A stretch of DNA of 64,000 bases from Hirudo medicinalis (lineage: Eukaryota; Annelida; Clitellata; Hirudinida; Hirudinidae). This document shows positions 36,191-47,579 of this stretch, one piece after another. A program made the translations under genes and the position numbers. The stretch is taken from positions 53,404 through 117,403 of the forward strand of contig MPNW01000094.1 in NCBI GenBank assembly GCA_011800805.1, read 5' to 3'. How positions within the stretch are numbered: position 1 is the stretch's first letter; every line of letters begins with the position of its first letter. Under the pieces are notes generated by a model. It ran no database searches and was not told the DNA's origin. It was given only the letters and a program-made list of their open reading frames with translations.

Positions 36191-39100
36191 TTAATAATAA
36201 TAACAATCTCGAACTTGAGGTCGTGCGGATACTTTTTCGCGAGTTCTGTAAATCTTTCGAATGAGACATTTGATGCACATTCCAAGGCCATTTGTATCCC
36301 CTTCACCGTTGAAAGTGTGAAACTTTTAACACTGAAAGGGGAAAATCTGAAGTTGTTTAAACAATTTCTTTGAATTTCTCTGAGCGATCAGGAGGAGTCT
36401 AATCCAAATGTAGACGGATGAAGAAAAAGCGCATGTGATGGCAACAATGGAGCTTGAGCTGAAGAAACAAGGAGTCAGGTTTATCAATATCGAACTTCAC
36501 AAACGATTTTCAACAAATATCACTTCTTTGCGACGTTATTTATAGACTTATTAATGAATTTATATGAATATTTAAGAGATAAGTTGTTTTTTGGATGCTC
36601 AGATGAAATGTTTCGAAATCCACTCAACATTTCTTGATACAACATTTTAGATACATAAATATTTCTTGATACAACATTTTAGATACATAAATATTTCTTG
36701 ATACAACATTTTAGATACATAAATATTTCTTGATTCAACATTTTAGATACATAAATATTTCTTGATTCAACATTTTAGATACATAAATATTTCTTGATAC
36801 AACATTTCAGATACATAAATATTTCTTGATACAACATTTCAGATACAGAAACATTTCTGTACAAGAGTGACTTCAATGACTTCATCAAATACAACGCAAC
36901 CGACGACACGAAACACGTCTTCCTGCCGACTTCTCTATTTGTAAATGATTTTACGAATATTTTTTACAAATATCTATAATATTACAACAAGATATTTTAG
37001 ATTTTTTTTATTATTATGTTTTAAAAGTTATTGGGCATTAGTCCAAAAATCAATATATATATATAATACATGTATATATAATGTATATAATATATAGTTA
37101 AATATAATTCGGTTATTGTCGGTGATATAATTTTTATGAAATAATTTTCTAATTTAATGTCAGATAGAATTAAAAGCTGACGAATTCTTCATCTCAACTG
37201 ATGAGAAGTTTTGTCTTTTTGCTTATCACGTTAAGCAGGCGAGTTGTGCTTAAGTTTATGTTTAATCATGCTTACTTTCAACTGATAAACCTATCATTTA
37301 GTGTGAATGTTGTTTTGAAAATAGAATTTACAGTATTTTTCAACAATGTCTTGTTTTCTTTTTAAATTTGCAATCAAACCCAAGTGTTTTCATGTACAAG
37401 AAGCTAAACTGTTGAAATTGTGCATTCATTTTTTTATTATTATTCCTCTTTCTCTTTATAAGTTTTTGTTCGATGAGAAGGAAAACTTACATATTTTCAG
37501 TAAATTGTTTTATGTGAAAAGTGTCTAATTAACTTCAATAATTATTAACATTAGAAATGTACAATTTTGAAGTGTCTAATTTATTAACAAACACAAAAAC
37601 ATATTAACAACATCACACTTTAGCTCTGGCGACATTCGTTCTTGGCCAAATACGTGATCGTCAACTTGGAGACAAAGTAATTATTTATAATTATTACAAA
37701 TTATTGTTGCACTTTAGAATATAATTATTTGTTAAAAGTTCCCATGGCGCAATTTTGCAGGACTCGGTTTTACTTTCCAAATGGTCCTTTGCAAAATGAA
37801 AGTCTTTCACATGCCATGTGGTCACCTGTAGGCTACTCGCTGGTTGGTGCTTAGAGGTCATTCACTCACTCACCCACCCACTCACTTTCTCACTCTCCTA
37901 AAATTCACCCACCCATAGACATTTGTCTTCAAAAACAACATATACATCCAAAACGGACCAAACGGTTTTCCACGCCAAATCACTCACGACGGAAACGCAA
38001 CGGTGCTCAATGGAGTTCCAGACTGGCTCTACGAAGGCATTTGATAAAATTTATTTATAATTAAACAAATATTTTTTCATAATAATAACAACATTGTTAT
38101 GGCTAAGAGGGTTTAATGTAATGAAACTGACATGACGTAACATCTCATTAATATGTGATTCATGTCATAACATGTGTGTGAATTAATAATGCTTCGGCAA
38201 CCGTAACGATTTTGAAATTTTATGATTTAGAGGAAATTTTGGAAAGTGGTTCTGCAAATCGTTGGTCTCCGAACGGCCGGTTCCTCTTCTATTCGAGGTT
38301 CGAATGCACGGACGTACCTCGTCATTATTGGACCCACTATGGCAGAGGTGACAACGTTTATGGCCGTCTAAGGGGTATCCACTACCCTAAGGTCAGCTGG
38401 TGTCATTTAAGTTCCTAAAGGTTATTTAACAAAATTAAATAAAGCCGTAAATTAAAACCATAACCTCATAAATTCATATCATTAACCCTTAAACCGCTAC
38501 ATACCTAGGGGGTTAATGCACCCCAAAAGTCAAATACTTTTTTAAAGTGATTTCGTTAGAAAAACTCATAACTTGGAAATAAAAACGAGAAATTTTGCAA
38601 ACAACTTTATAATTTGAGCACAAAGCACCTTAGTAGTCTGTATGCGTATGGTACAGTTCTAAACAAGGTAATATGCACAAAGCCGGTTCCCCTCCACAAG
38701 AGATTCGCCTTTTACCCATCGCTTGCCTTTTCCTTCTCCGTGAGACTTGCAAACAACGCATTCTCTTCTGGGTTTTGGCTTTCGTTCAGTGGCTGGAATA
38801 GGCTTTGGCCAATGCCTGGAAGCACTGAACTCCAGACGAAGCAGATTTGAGTTTTCCGAACTGAAACGTCCTGGTCGCTTTGCTGGTGGTGGTTGCAATT
38901 CTTTCACTTCTTCAGACTCGTCATTTTCACTTTCTGCTTCCATGTCGTCATCACTCTCAAATGAGTCACTATCTTCTTCACCACTGTCAGAATCATGAAA
39001 AATTTCAGCCGGAGCTTCTCGTGCTGAAAAACGTTTCTTTTTACCACAAGGGTTACTAGTACTAGGTTTTCTCGTCTCCATTGGTATTTACTTTTATGCT

Positions 39101-42100
39101 AATTATTTATGTCTACAATTAGCCTACACTACACACATTTACTGGAAGTCAACTTAACAGCTGCTGTTCAAAGTAAGGCATGCAACTCGCAGCGGTCCGC
39201 GCAGCGCTGGCTTGTTTCTGGGCTGGTATTCACTGGGTTAATGCTGGGCTGGTTAATGCTTTTTTAGAATTTGTCATTCCCCAAACTCGCACTCTTGAGG
39301 CAACAGCCAATGAGAAGGCTGTTACACTGGTAACATCTGACGAACAAAAAATATCGACCGCCTTTGAAGCTGTTTTAGCAACGCTTGTTACAGTAGAGAT
39401 GGTACCCTCGATAGTCGGTTCCGGCGGTTTAAGGGCTAATGTTATTAACATTTGTTATCCAAGGCTGGCTACACCGTCAATGGCAAACCTGGTCCAACAA
39501 CACTGGTCAGTCTTTTCGTCATTGACACATGGGAATATCACAACAATCTTCAACTCAGTCCACCGCTTTCTTTAGTGGGAAAGTAGGTTTCAACCTTACC
39601 TCAAGGCATTCAATAATTCATTACAACTCACCTCGAGAATTCAACTCAATCCTCCTCAATCACGTTTTCTTACGAAGGGACCATTATTACCTCAATGCTG
39701 CTTGGCGTGACAACCAGCACGTTTTGGTCACATGGTCCAACAGAGTCCAGAACACATCCATAAGCGTTTTGTATGACGCTGCAAATCCGAGCGAAATGTC
39801 TGAGGTGGGTACTAAGCATAATTTATGCAGTGATTACAATTACTAACATAATTTATGTGTGATAATTAAATTATGTGCACACTTATATGACACGTGTCAT
39901 TAAACATTATCGTAGGTATTGACCACGTCAGAAACTAATGGCTGGGTGGAAGTGGCAAGTGTTACTTTAATTTCTGTAACTCTTTCCTCATTAATTATGT
40001 AATTCAACGCTTACAATCGCACATTTGGCAGGAAATACTCTTTTATACAACAACAATATTTAACTTAAAAAATGTTTAAAAAATATTTTCACTAAATTTA
40101 TAATTTATCTTAAATTATATATCTTAATTTTTCATAAATTATATATTTTCACGAAATGATAAATCATAATAAGATAAAATAATGATTCAAGCCTCATCCT
40201 GAGCCATGGTTTCTGGACAGTGGAGAGAGGTACCTAACCGTAATTCCTCTCAAGTCTTCTGGCAGGGCTTCAAGACAACTTGCCATTGTCGTTTGCAAGG
40301 TTTGACTTGATAATTTCATCTTTATTCAATTAAGTGGCTAAGAAATCGCTAATTAGATTAAAAATAACAGCTTTCAGCATTTAATAATTCAGTTATTGAA
40401 TCATTTCATATTAACAAATGAAAAAAAAACCACTTAACTCCTGAAATCTTAAATAACTTATCTTCTTTTGTCTTAATATCATAACAAAAAACAACTAAAA
40501 AAATATTAATATTATAATACTAATAATATTAATATTATAATACTAATAATATTAATATTATAATACTAATAATATTAATATTAATGTAAATAATCCAGAG
40601 TTGCTGATAGCATTGAAAATAAGTAGAAAGAATTATTTAAAATTGTTTTTTTAAACTCCTCCAGAGAGGAGTGAAGGATAGAGTGACATTCCTGACACAA
40701 GCTGAAGAAGTGGAGTCCATCGTTGGAATCAACAGGAGAACTGGTTATGCGTGAGTGATTTTCCAATGGAATTTATGAGTTATTACAATGTTAATTACAT
40801 TTATTATAATTATTCTTGTAGCGTTAAGAGTGTTTTAATAAAGTTGAGTTGTTAAGTTGTGCAATTTTACTAAAATGGCAAAGATTCAAAAATACTCTGT
40901 CGCTTGATTTACCAGATGCAGTTACCTGGGTGAACATTTGTAATTATTAATTTTTTAATTAGACATTACTCATCAGATTTATTGTGTCATTATTAACATA
41001 ATTAATAATAATTAAGATAATTTACTTACAAAGACATAATGACAATAAAAGAATATCGACAGATACTACATCACATCATATCATTCGAGGGGAAGACAGC
41101 TGTGGAGGTAAATGTCAGATCGTGAAGTTTAATTAAGCCGACCAAATACGATGATTAATAACTTATTGTATTTATTGTCAATTAATTTAAATGCTTAATA
41201 TATTATGAGTTTGATGACGTAATTTAATTAATTAATGCAAATGTACAATATTTCTATAAATGTGCGTACGTGATTGACTACAAATATCTGTTGATTCATT
41301 CGTTAGATTACATTCTAACTTCAATTCAACAATTCAAGTCAATCTTTGAACAAATTCGTTTGCCAACCATTAAAAATAGTTACTAATTTCTTTTTAGGAT
41401 CAGAATTCCGTCAGCGACTCCATCACCGTTGATATATCCACATGCAGAATGCATGCACTGCACTGGTGATGTCAGTTATGTGGGAGCCTCATTCAGTACT
41501 TCGGGGGACAACTTCCTCATCGAAATTCTGGGCCCCGATGTTCCTCAGTTCTTTCTGAGAAGCACAGTTGAAGGGAAAGAATACAAGTGTGAGAGTCTTA
41601 ATAATTTTGATATTAAGGTAATTGATAATTGATTGTTAACTTTGATAATAATTTTGGTAATAAGGTAATTGATAATAAAATAAATGATAATTGATAATAA
41701 GATAAATGGTAATTGAATAATAATTTTGATAATTTTCTTTGGCATTAAAATAGGAGTAATAAAACAATAACTCGTCCTTAAAATAGGTCGCTCACTCTAA
41801 ATAAATAGTTATTCTTTAAGGCGAACGATGTCTTTATTTAAGTAACATTGCAACCAAGCGCAATTGTTGTCATCAATAAAGCGATTCATTCTAATTAAGC
41901 GCCCAGAAATATTTTATAGCTAGGCAATTACTTTGTAACACAGCTTACACAATAGTAATTGCAGTGATAATGATTACTGTTATTCATAATAACTTCATTA
42001 CTTATTAATAAACATTAAACGGTTTTAAAGTACTAACAGGAATTTAATGTTTTGTGCTTTTAATTGAAGAATAAAAGTGAAAATGTATCACTACTTGAAT

Positions 42101-42335
42101 TTCTCAAAATTATTGTAAAAATTGAAATTTGAATCCCAGCAATTGTCATGGAGGATAATTCCCTCCTGAAATATCAACTTCAAAGCAAACTTCTTCCAAC
42201 GAAAGAGTATTTCCGGTTCACAAATGGAGATGGTTCAGGTCTCACATTTAATAACAATAATAATAATAATTATTATTGTTTATATATTATTTATTATTGT
42301 TGTTATCACTGCTAGCACATGATTACATAACTATT

Positions 42336-42430
<95 letters not shown>

Positions 42431-42513
42431 NATATCCATCATCATCACATCATCATATCATCATCATCATCACATCATCATCATCATCATCATCATCATC
42501 ACATCATCATCAC

Positions 42514-42574
<61 letters not shown>

Positions 42575-44558
42575 CCACCACCATCACCATCATCATCATC
42601 ATCATCATTACAGGCTACAATTCTTATTATTCTTTAGTATCCTTTAGCACATCAAGTCAGAAAATAACTTTGGATTGAAAATAATAACTTGCATTTTACT
42701 TCCTTCCAGTTGGATTCGGTCAGATGTTGATTCCTCCAAATCCGGGAAGAAGCGAGGTTTTTCCCATGTTGATCTTCACGTAAGTCTGAATAATTAATTG
42801 AGTTATAACACAAATGAGTTAAGTATAATAATAAGCTCAACAAGTTAGAACTGCATGTTTTAACAAAACATTACAAATGATCCTAAGATACGCTGGTCCT
42901 GGCAGCCAGGCGGTGACCTCGAAGTTCATCCTTCAAAGATCGACTGACAACTGGCTTGTCCACATGGCTAGCGAGCATAGGGTCCTTGTTGTGACCGTCG
43001 ATGGCCGAGGTTCAATGGCCAATGGGGACGATCTCAAATTTGCCATCTTCAAGAAAATGGCAAGTGTTGAGATCGAGGATCAACTTCTGGGGGCAGAGTA
43101 AGTATATTTGTAATGCGATTCTAAACACGTCAAAGAACTTAATGTTATTATATAAAATAATTTATTAAAATAACAGTTCTTCAAATTACAACAATGTTTG
43201 CATCTTCAATCACTCGTAAACATTGAATAGTTTAAAAGTATTTGTTGTGAAAACAAAAGTACTCCACAGATACGTCAAGAAGAGTAGCAGGTTACAAATC
43301 GACATCAACTCGGCCATATTCGGATGGGTATTAACTTCTTAAGCCAAGTGTCGAAGATGTTGATAAAAACAATTCTTATTCTCACAGAGTTACGGGGGGT
43401 TTGTGGCTGCCCATGCACTGGCCAACCCCAACGACACCTTCGCGTGTGCGGTGTCTGTTGCTCCAACCACAAACAAAGGAATCTACGGTCAGTTTTTATT
43501 GTTTAATAGGCGTTAGTCTTAGTAATAAACAGTTTAATTGTTAAAACAATAAATTATTAACGCATAATAATTATGCTTAACAGTAACAATAATGTTTGAT
43601 AATTATGTAATTATTAATGTGTTGCGGTACAATTGTTCAGACACGGCTTACTCTGAGAGATACCTGGGTCTCATCACTGAAGCAGGAGGAACTGAAATTT
43701 ATAACGTGAGGTGCTTCCAAAGCTTTGCTTATCTCCAATAATTCCTAAAGAAAATAAACATCTTCCAGAGACTTTTTAAGACTCATAAAAAGCAAATATA
43801 CCATTGCAATATTTCATTTCAAAGCATTTAATTCAAAAATATTCGCAGCGGACAAATCTTGCCAACAAAGTAAAGTTCTTCAAAAAGAAGAAATTTTTCA
43901 TTGCTCAGGGACTGGCAGATGGTAGGGCGGATGGATGGATGGATGGATGGATGGACGGATGGATAGATAGAGGGACGGACAAAAGGACGGATGGATGATA
44001 GAATGGATGGATGGATGCATGTTCTACGGATGGATAACAAACATTAATTCGTCAAAGAAATTACGTCGGAATTTTGTTGCAGACAATGTCCATTACACCC
44101 ATTTTGCTCACCTCGTGAAGGAACTTCAGAAGCATCAGGTCCTTTTCAGGCAGAATGTTAGTGGAGTTAACGTAATCTTAACTGAGTCAACCTACAATTT
44201 ATCATGTTATTTTGAAATTATTTCATTAAATTCCATAAAATAGATTATAAAACTTAAATTTATTCAGCATCAAATTAAATATTTTACTCATCTTTCCTCA
44301 ATTTACTCCAATTAAAAGCCATCACAATTATGATTTTTTTGCGACTTCACTTTTAAACATTCAAAGTCCTATCCCGACGAAAACCATGGCATTGCAACAA
44401 TGGACATGAACAAGCACCTGTTTCGATCCATCATCGACTTCCTCTTGAATGACTGCTGGTCACATCGACAATCAGAGTTTGGACTCTCGGAATTTGGAAC
44501 TTTCAAGCATATATTTAATTCCTTACATAAATTTTTCCTCGACATTTTTCCAGTTTAA
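34195..44558 (+). CDS. DPP4: Dipeptidyl peptidase 4-like serine peptidase (S9B), predicted secreted
   Basis: This prolyl-specific aminodipeptidase of the DPP4/FAP family removes X-Pro dipeptides. Twenty-four exons join with fully consistent phases to 792 aa. Key exons are 34195-34246 (signal-like MIWVALICLWISVSQS), 34593-34676, 36843-36940, 37164-37238, 37624-37676, 37761-37842, 37919-38036, 38231-38391, 39464-39582, 39678-39804, 39916-39954, 40192-40299, 40665-40750, 41063-41107, 41398-41588, 42140-42238 and 42710-42779. The last seven begin at 42888, 43270, 43388, 43641, 43849, 44083 and 44367. The propeller carries the substrate-binding Glu pair (DWLYEEEILES) and RWSPNGRFLFYSRF. The catalytic domain shows GWSYGGF (Ser, split by an intron), LADDNVH (Asp) and YPDENHGIA (His). 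All catalytic residues are present, unlike inactive DPP6/10. Vertebrate DPP4 is a type II membrane protein. Here the short N-terminus looks like a cleaved signal peptide, so a soluble enzyme is inferred. Confidence 0.95.
35433..35514. mobile_element. 82-bp hAT-like MITE with perfect 8-bp target duplication
   Basis: The terminal inverted repeats are CAGACGTGGG at the left and CAGACATGGG (reverse complement) at the right. Flanking 8-bp duplications GTGATGAT are identical (35425-35432 and 35515-35522), although the local GATGATGG microsatellite makes such a match easier by chance. The interior consists of GTACTT subrepeats like those at 18899. It lies in DPP intron 2. Confidence 0.7.
36107..36195. 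repeat. AAT microsatellite in a DPP intron
   Basis: About 25 AAT triplets follow a short GAT run. Frames in it encode only poly-Ile. Confidence 0.95.
36629..36852 (+). repeat. 32-bp tandem repeat (7 copies) built from a 3' splice site
   Basis: Seven head-to-tail 32-bp units, begun by ATTTCTTGATACAACATTTT, end exactly over the intron 2/exon 3 junction of DPP. The last unit contains the real acceptor (ACATTTCAG at 36834-36842) plus the first ten exon bases. The upstream units keep ACATTTTAG or ACATTTCAG at the same place. Confidence 0.9.
38486..39435 (-). mobile_element. Internally deleted piggyBac-like element
   Basis: Perfect 12-bp terminal inverted repeats (CCCTTAAACCGC and its complement) are flanked by TTAA on the left and CTAA on the right, a one-base decay of the TTAA target of piggyBac elements. 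Inside, on the minus strand, an ATG-started ORF (39081-38659, 140 codons) has a Ser/Asp/Glu-rich N-terminus typical of piggyBac transposases. Toward its C-terminal end it carries a short Cys motif (RRECVVCKSHG) resembling the C-terminal Cys-rich domain of that family. The catalytic core is missing. It sits in DPP intron 8, ending 28 bp before the next exon. Confidence 0.8.
40503..40586. repeat. 23-bp AT-only tandem repeat
   Basis: About 3.6 copies of a 23-bp unit beginning ATATTAATATTATAATACTA, internally self-complementary, in a DPP intron. Confidence 0.9.
42332..42610. repeat. Long ATC microsatellite with assembly gap
   Basis: About 280 bp of CAT/ATC triplets with a few CAC interruptions in a DPP intron. 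The single N at 42431 suggests the true length is unresolved. Confidence 0.95.
43924..44036. repeat. GGAT minisatellite in a DPP intron
   Basis: Imperfect GGAT/GGAC tetranucleotide array starting a few bases after a splice donor. Confidence 0.9.
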
Positions 44559-44562
44559 TAAA
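44557..44562 (+). terminator. Poly(A) signal overlapping the DPP stop codon
   Basis: The stop TAA (44556-44558) and AATAAA (44557-44562) share two bases. No other strong signal follows closely, so the 3' UTR may be only a few dozen bases. Confidence 0.5.
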
Positions 44563-45161
44563 TTATTCGCAATTTTGTGACTGGAAATATTATTTTTATT
44601 GAAACTTATTAATTGTTAGTACACTTATGATGATGACCCTTGTCAACTTTTAATTATCGCGCATTCTCTGATGGTTTCTGTTGCTATTTTAAAATCAGCT
44701 AAGACTTGGCTAAAAGTAAAATGGAAATTTAGGGATTGAAGTATTTTATACTTCTTAAGAAATTTTCAGATTTATTGACAATATCTGATCGATTTTATAA
44801 TTTGATAAATTCTTGGGTGCTCTGTAATCAATAAGCTTGAATAAGTTTGAAGGCTAACAACATCTACAATCAGGAATGTAGGATTTGTAAGAAGTAGGTA
44901 AAACTTTGTTTGGAACTTGTATTTTATCAACTTATCGCGATGGAACTAAAAACCACTACAAATCAGATGTTTCTTTAAGCAAAGTCTTATCCAAAAACAG
45001 TCGACAAAAATAGTTTTTGTAATGACTTTCATATTTACATTTTTAAACTAAAGTAACAATTTCAAAATTAACTGTAACTAAACTCAGCGACCACCAGAAG
45101 ACCTTGCTTCAGTTAGAAGAGCTTTGCTAATGAAATGATGTCAGGCCAGAGGTTAAATTTG
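44559..45161. other. Spacer between DPP and gene B
   Basis: AT-rich sequence between two converging genes. I see nothing to annotate besides the probable 3' ends. Confidence 0.4.
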
Positions 45162-45512
45162 TCACCCTCGACCCTTTCTACCACCTTTATTGCTCCTCCT
45201 CCTATCCAACTTGCAGGTGGTGCATTGACAAATCTCTTCCTCCTCTTCCTCATCATTCGGGCAGCATTCCTCGCATTCGCAGACAGGAGGAGGGCATTGG
45301 CATTCATCGCACTGACAATCACTTTGCTTCTTGTAAATGACCGCCACCGGGACAGCCTTTTCCTTATCTTGACAGACGGGGCAAGTGCACTTTGGCTTGC
45401 GTTTGAAGCATCGGCTGTTGTTGTTTGTATTGGTCTCAAGCAGGACCTCCTGGTGATTTGAAACGTAATCTTGGCTTCTGGAGGCCATGTTTGTGTTGAT
45501 CTTCTTGAACAT
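45162..45512 (-). CDS. Gene B: small C-x-C-x-x-C repeat protein (116 aa)
   Basis: I do not recognise this protein. The start is MFKKINTNMASRSQ. It has four Cys clusters (CTCPVC, CQCDEC, CECEECC, CQCTTC), an acidic run of seven residues (DEEEEEE) before the last cluster, and a basic tail (RRRSNKGGRKGRG). Between the first two clusters is a hydrophobic stretch, VPVAVIYKKQSDC, that resembles short VVI...C segments in genes D-F. A splice acceptor (CTGACAG, exon start 45518) lies 6 nt before the ATG. Further up is a donor (AGAGAAG|GTAATT at 45914), so a non-coding first exon is likely, beginning near the paired CRE-like sites at 46129-46156. It may bind metal through its Cys pairs or be cross-linked by disulfides. 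The nearest relatives in the window are genes C-F. Confidence 0.7.
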   Translation of the reverse strand: MFKKINTNMASRSQDYVSNHQEVLLETNTNNNSRCFKRKPKCTCPVCQDKEKAVPVAVIYKKQSDCQCDECQCPPPVCECEECCPNDEEEEEEICQCTTCKLDRRRSNKGGRKGRG

Positions 45513-46126
45513 TGATTCCTGTCAGATGGTATTTTTCACGATCAGCACTTCTCTCAAATCTGTTTGTGACAAGGAAGCCTTCATTTATTTTTGAGTTTTA
45601 TTGATTCAAACAAACAAGCTGTTATATACAAAGCAAAAGCATTAAAACAAATTCTAATAAACTCAAAGGGCCAGTCTTGAGGAAGCGCACGCTTCCGCTA
45701 TCAGACTGACCCTATCATTTAAAAAGCTTTAAATGGTTTATAAAGTCATAATTAACTTAATAAGTCATAAATAAATTAATAATAAATGGTATTTATAGTA
45801 GAAATTTAACTTGAAGTTATCTTTCATCTCGTGATAAATACATCTTCTATTAATTAATGAAAACAATTTTAAAACTAGATTCAGTTTTGCTAAGCAAAGA
45901 AACTTGTAATTACCTTCTCTACCGCAATTCTAGCAGCCCTTCAACATCTTCCACACCATCAGCACATCGCAATTCAGCTTCCCTAACTCATTCCTTCCAA
46001 GAGCGTGATGCTGTCGTAAAATTAAATATTTGCATCGGAATGTAAAAACACAAAATTGCGAATGAACTCACTTCCAAAACTCTAGGGTGGAGCACAAGTT
46101 CCAATCATGTTTTTTGCTTAAAAATG

Positions 46127-46156
46127 CTTTACGTCATCAACACTCCAGAGACGTCA
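46127..46156 (-). promoter_or_regulatory. Two CRE-like sites upstream of gene B
   Basis: On the minus strand TGACGTAAAG (46136-46127) lies 21 bp from TGACGTCT (46157-46150). This is the only upstream region with two such sites. bZIP factors of the CREB/CREM/ATF class bind TGACGT cores. Confidence 0.45.
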
Positions 46157-47165
46157 TCATTATAAATTTCGCGATGTGGGATAAACATTTTGATAGAGTA
46201 ATTTTAAATTTGCAATATAATTATAATTGGAAAAAAGTTATTTGAAGCACGAGAAATTATTTCTAATGCTTGATTTCAAGAATCTTTTCTCTCAGGGTTG
46301 ATCCCAACACTTCTTACTTAACGTTTGTATTAAAGTTGAATTTTTTGTCTTTTGTAAAATATTTATTTATTATTTTAAATAAAAATGTCTCGAAATAGGA
46401 AAAAAAAAGTAAAATTTATAAATAATTGAAACCTCAAATATTTTTAATTAAATCATCTCATCAATTTGATAATCCGGTTTGTGCTAGCTGTACATTTCTG
46501 CTCAAAAATAGTGACAAAGTTTTGTCTAAAATAAATGTCAATCAATAATATTTTACATTTATTCATATTCATAACATTCATATTTTATTTGTACAAGTTA
46601 ATTTATTAGTCACTTTAAGTTGTTATTAACATTTCCAGAGCGCCTTTTCTAGCTGCGACTTCCTTAAGTTCGTGGTTAGAGGCGACTCTGGCCGGATAAG
46701 CCGTGTGGTGCTGGAATTCAACTCGAAATAAGTCCACAAATTACTTTCACTTGTGATTTCTTGACGTCTTTTTGAAATTTGTTTTTGCCTCGAAATTCTG
46801 TCAAGAATCTGCTTTTATTTCAATGTTTATTTGTAAAAGGTGTTTATTGAAGGAGATGAATCAAGTACATTTTATTTTTAAATATTAGCCTTTTCATCTT
46901 CCATTGTGAATTTTTTATGAGTGGTATTGACTAAATTTTCATCAAACTGCTTCTTGCGCAATTAACGCGTTTGTAATAAACATTTTAATCTATGGTGATG
47001 TATTGTGCACTTAATTGTCCTACAATTAAACAGTGCGAGAAATGGAATGAAAGTGGATTTTCTGGTTAATTTTTGAGAAGATTTCACCTATTAAATATAC
47101 ATATCAATTTACTTGTTGACAATTTGAATGACCTAAACAAGTAATTTCTGAGATTACATCATTAC

Positions 47166-47197
<32 letters not shown>

Positions 47198-47320
47198 TAA
47201 AATTGACAATTACAAATTATAATAATAATAATAATAAAATTGACAATTACAAATAATAATAATAATAATAGTAATAATATTGACAATTACAAATTATAAT
47301 AATAATAATAAAAATAATTG
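47166..47320. repeat. Compound AAT / TTGACAATTACAAA repeat
   Basis: AAT runs alternate three times with the spacer ATTGACAATTACAAAT, forming a higher-order tandem repeat with a unit of about 50-60 bp. Confidence 0.85.
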
Positions 47321-47579
47321 TTAATTTCCGATTGCAATAGCTTTATATTTTAAAGTTATTCTTCCATACGTGTTAGCACGAAAATAATAGATGCTGATTG
47401 ATCTAAAACAATTTTGAAATTTTGAAATACTTATTTAAATAACTCAAAATTAAAAAAAATAAATTTATTTCTTTCTAGGATATTTCAAATATTTAAAATT
47501 ACTTTTCTTCTGTGCCTGTTATTAATAAAATTGTAAACTATAAAAATTTTAGTGATTTCATCCTTGATGATCCTCATCC

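Larger units (their letters stand above)
45519..47579. other. Gene B upstream region and AT-rich spacer
   Basis: It contains the inferred gene B 5' exon and promoter (about 45914-46160) and a compound AAT repeat at about 47166-47320. I see no other exon. Confidence 0.45.

Noticed and set aside
36110..36373. Poly-Ile ORF
   Set aside because: AAT/ATA microsatellite translation.
39180..39575. 131-codon plus-strand ORF
   Set aside because: It spans the piggyBac end and a DPP exon read in the wrong frame. The DPP frame is supported by homology and phase.
42276..42647. Poly-Ile/poly-His protein
   Set aside because: Translation of an ATC microsatellite within a DPP intron, containing an N.
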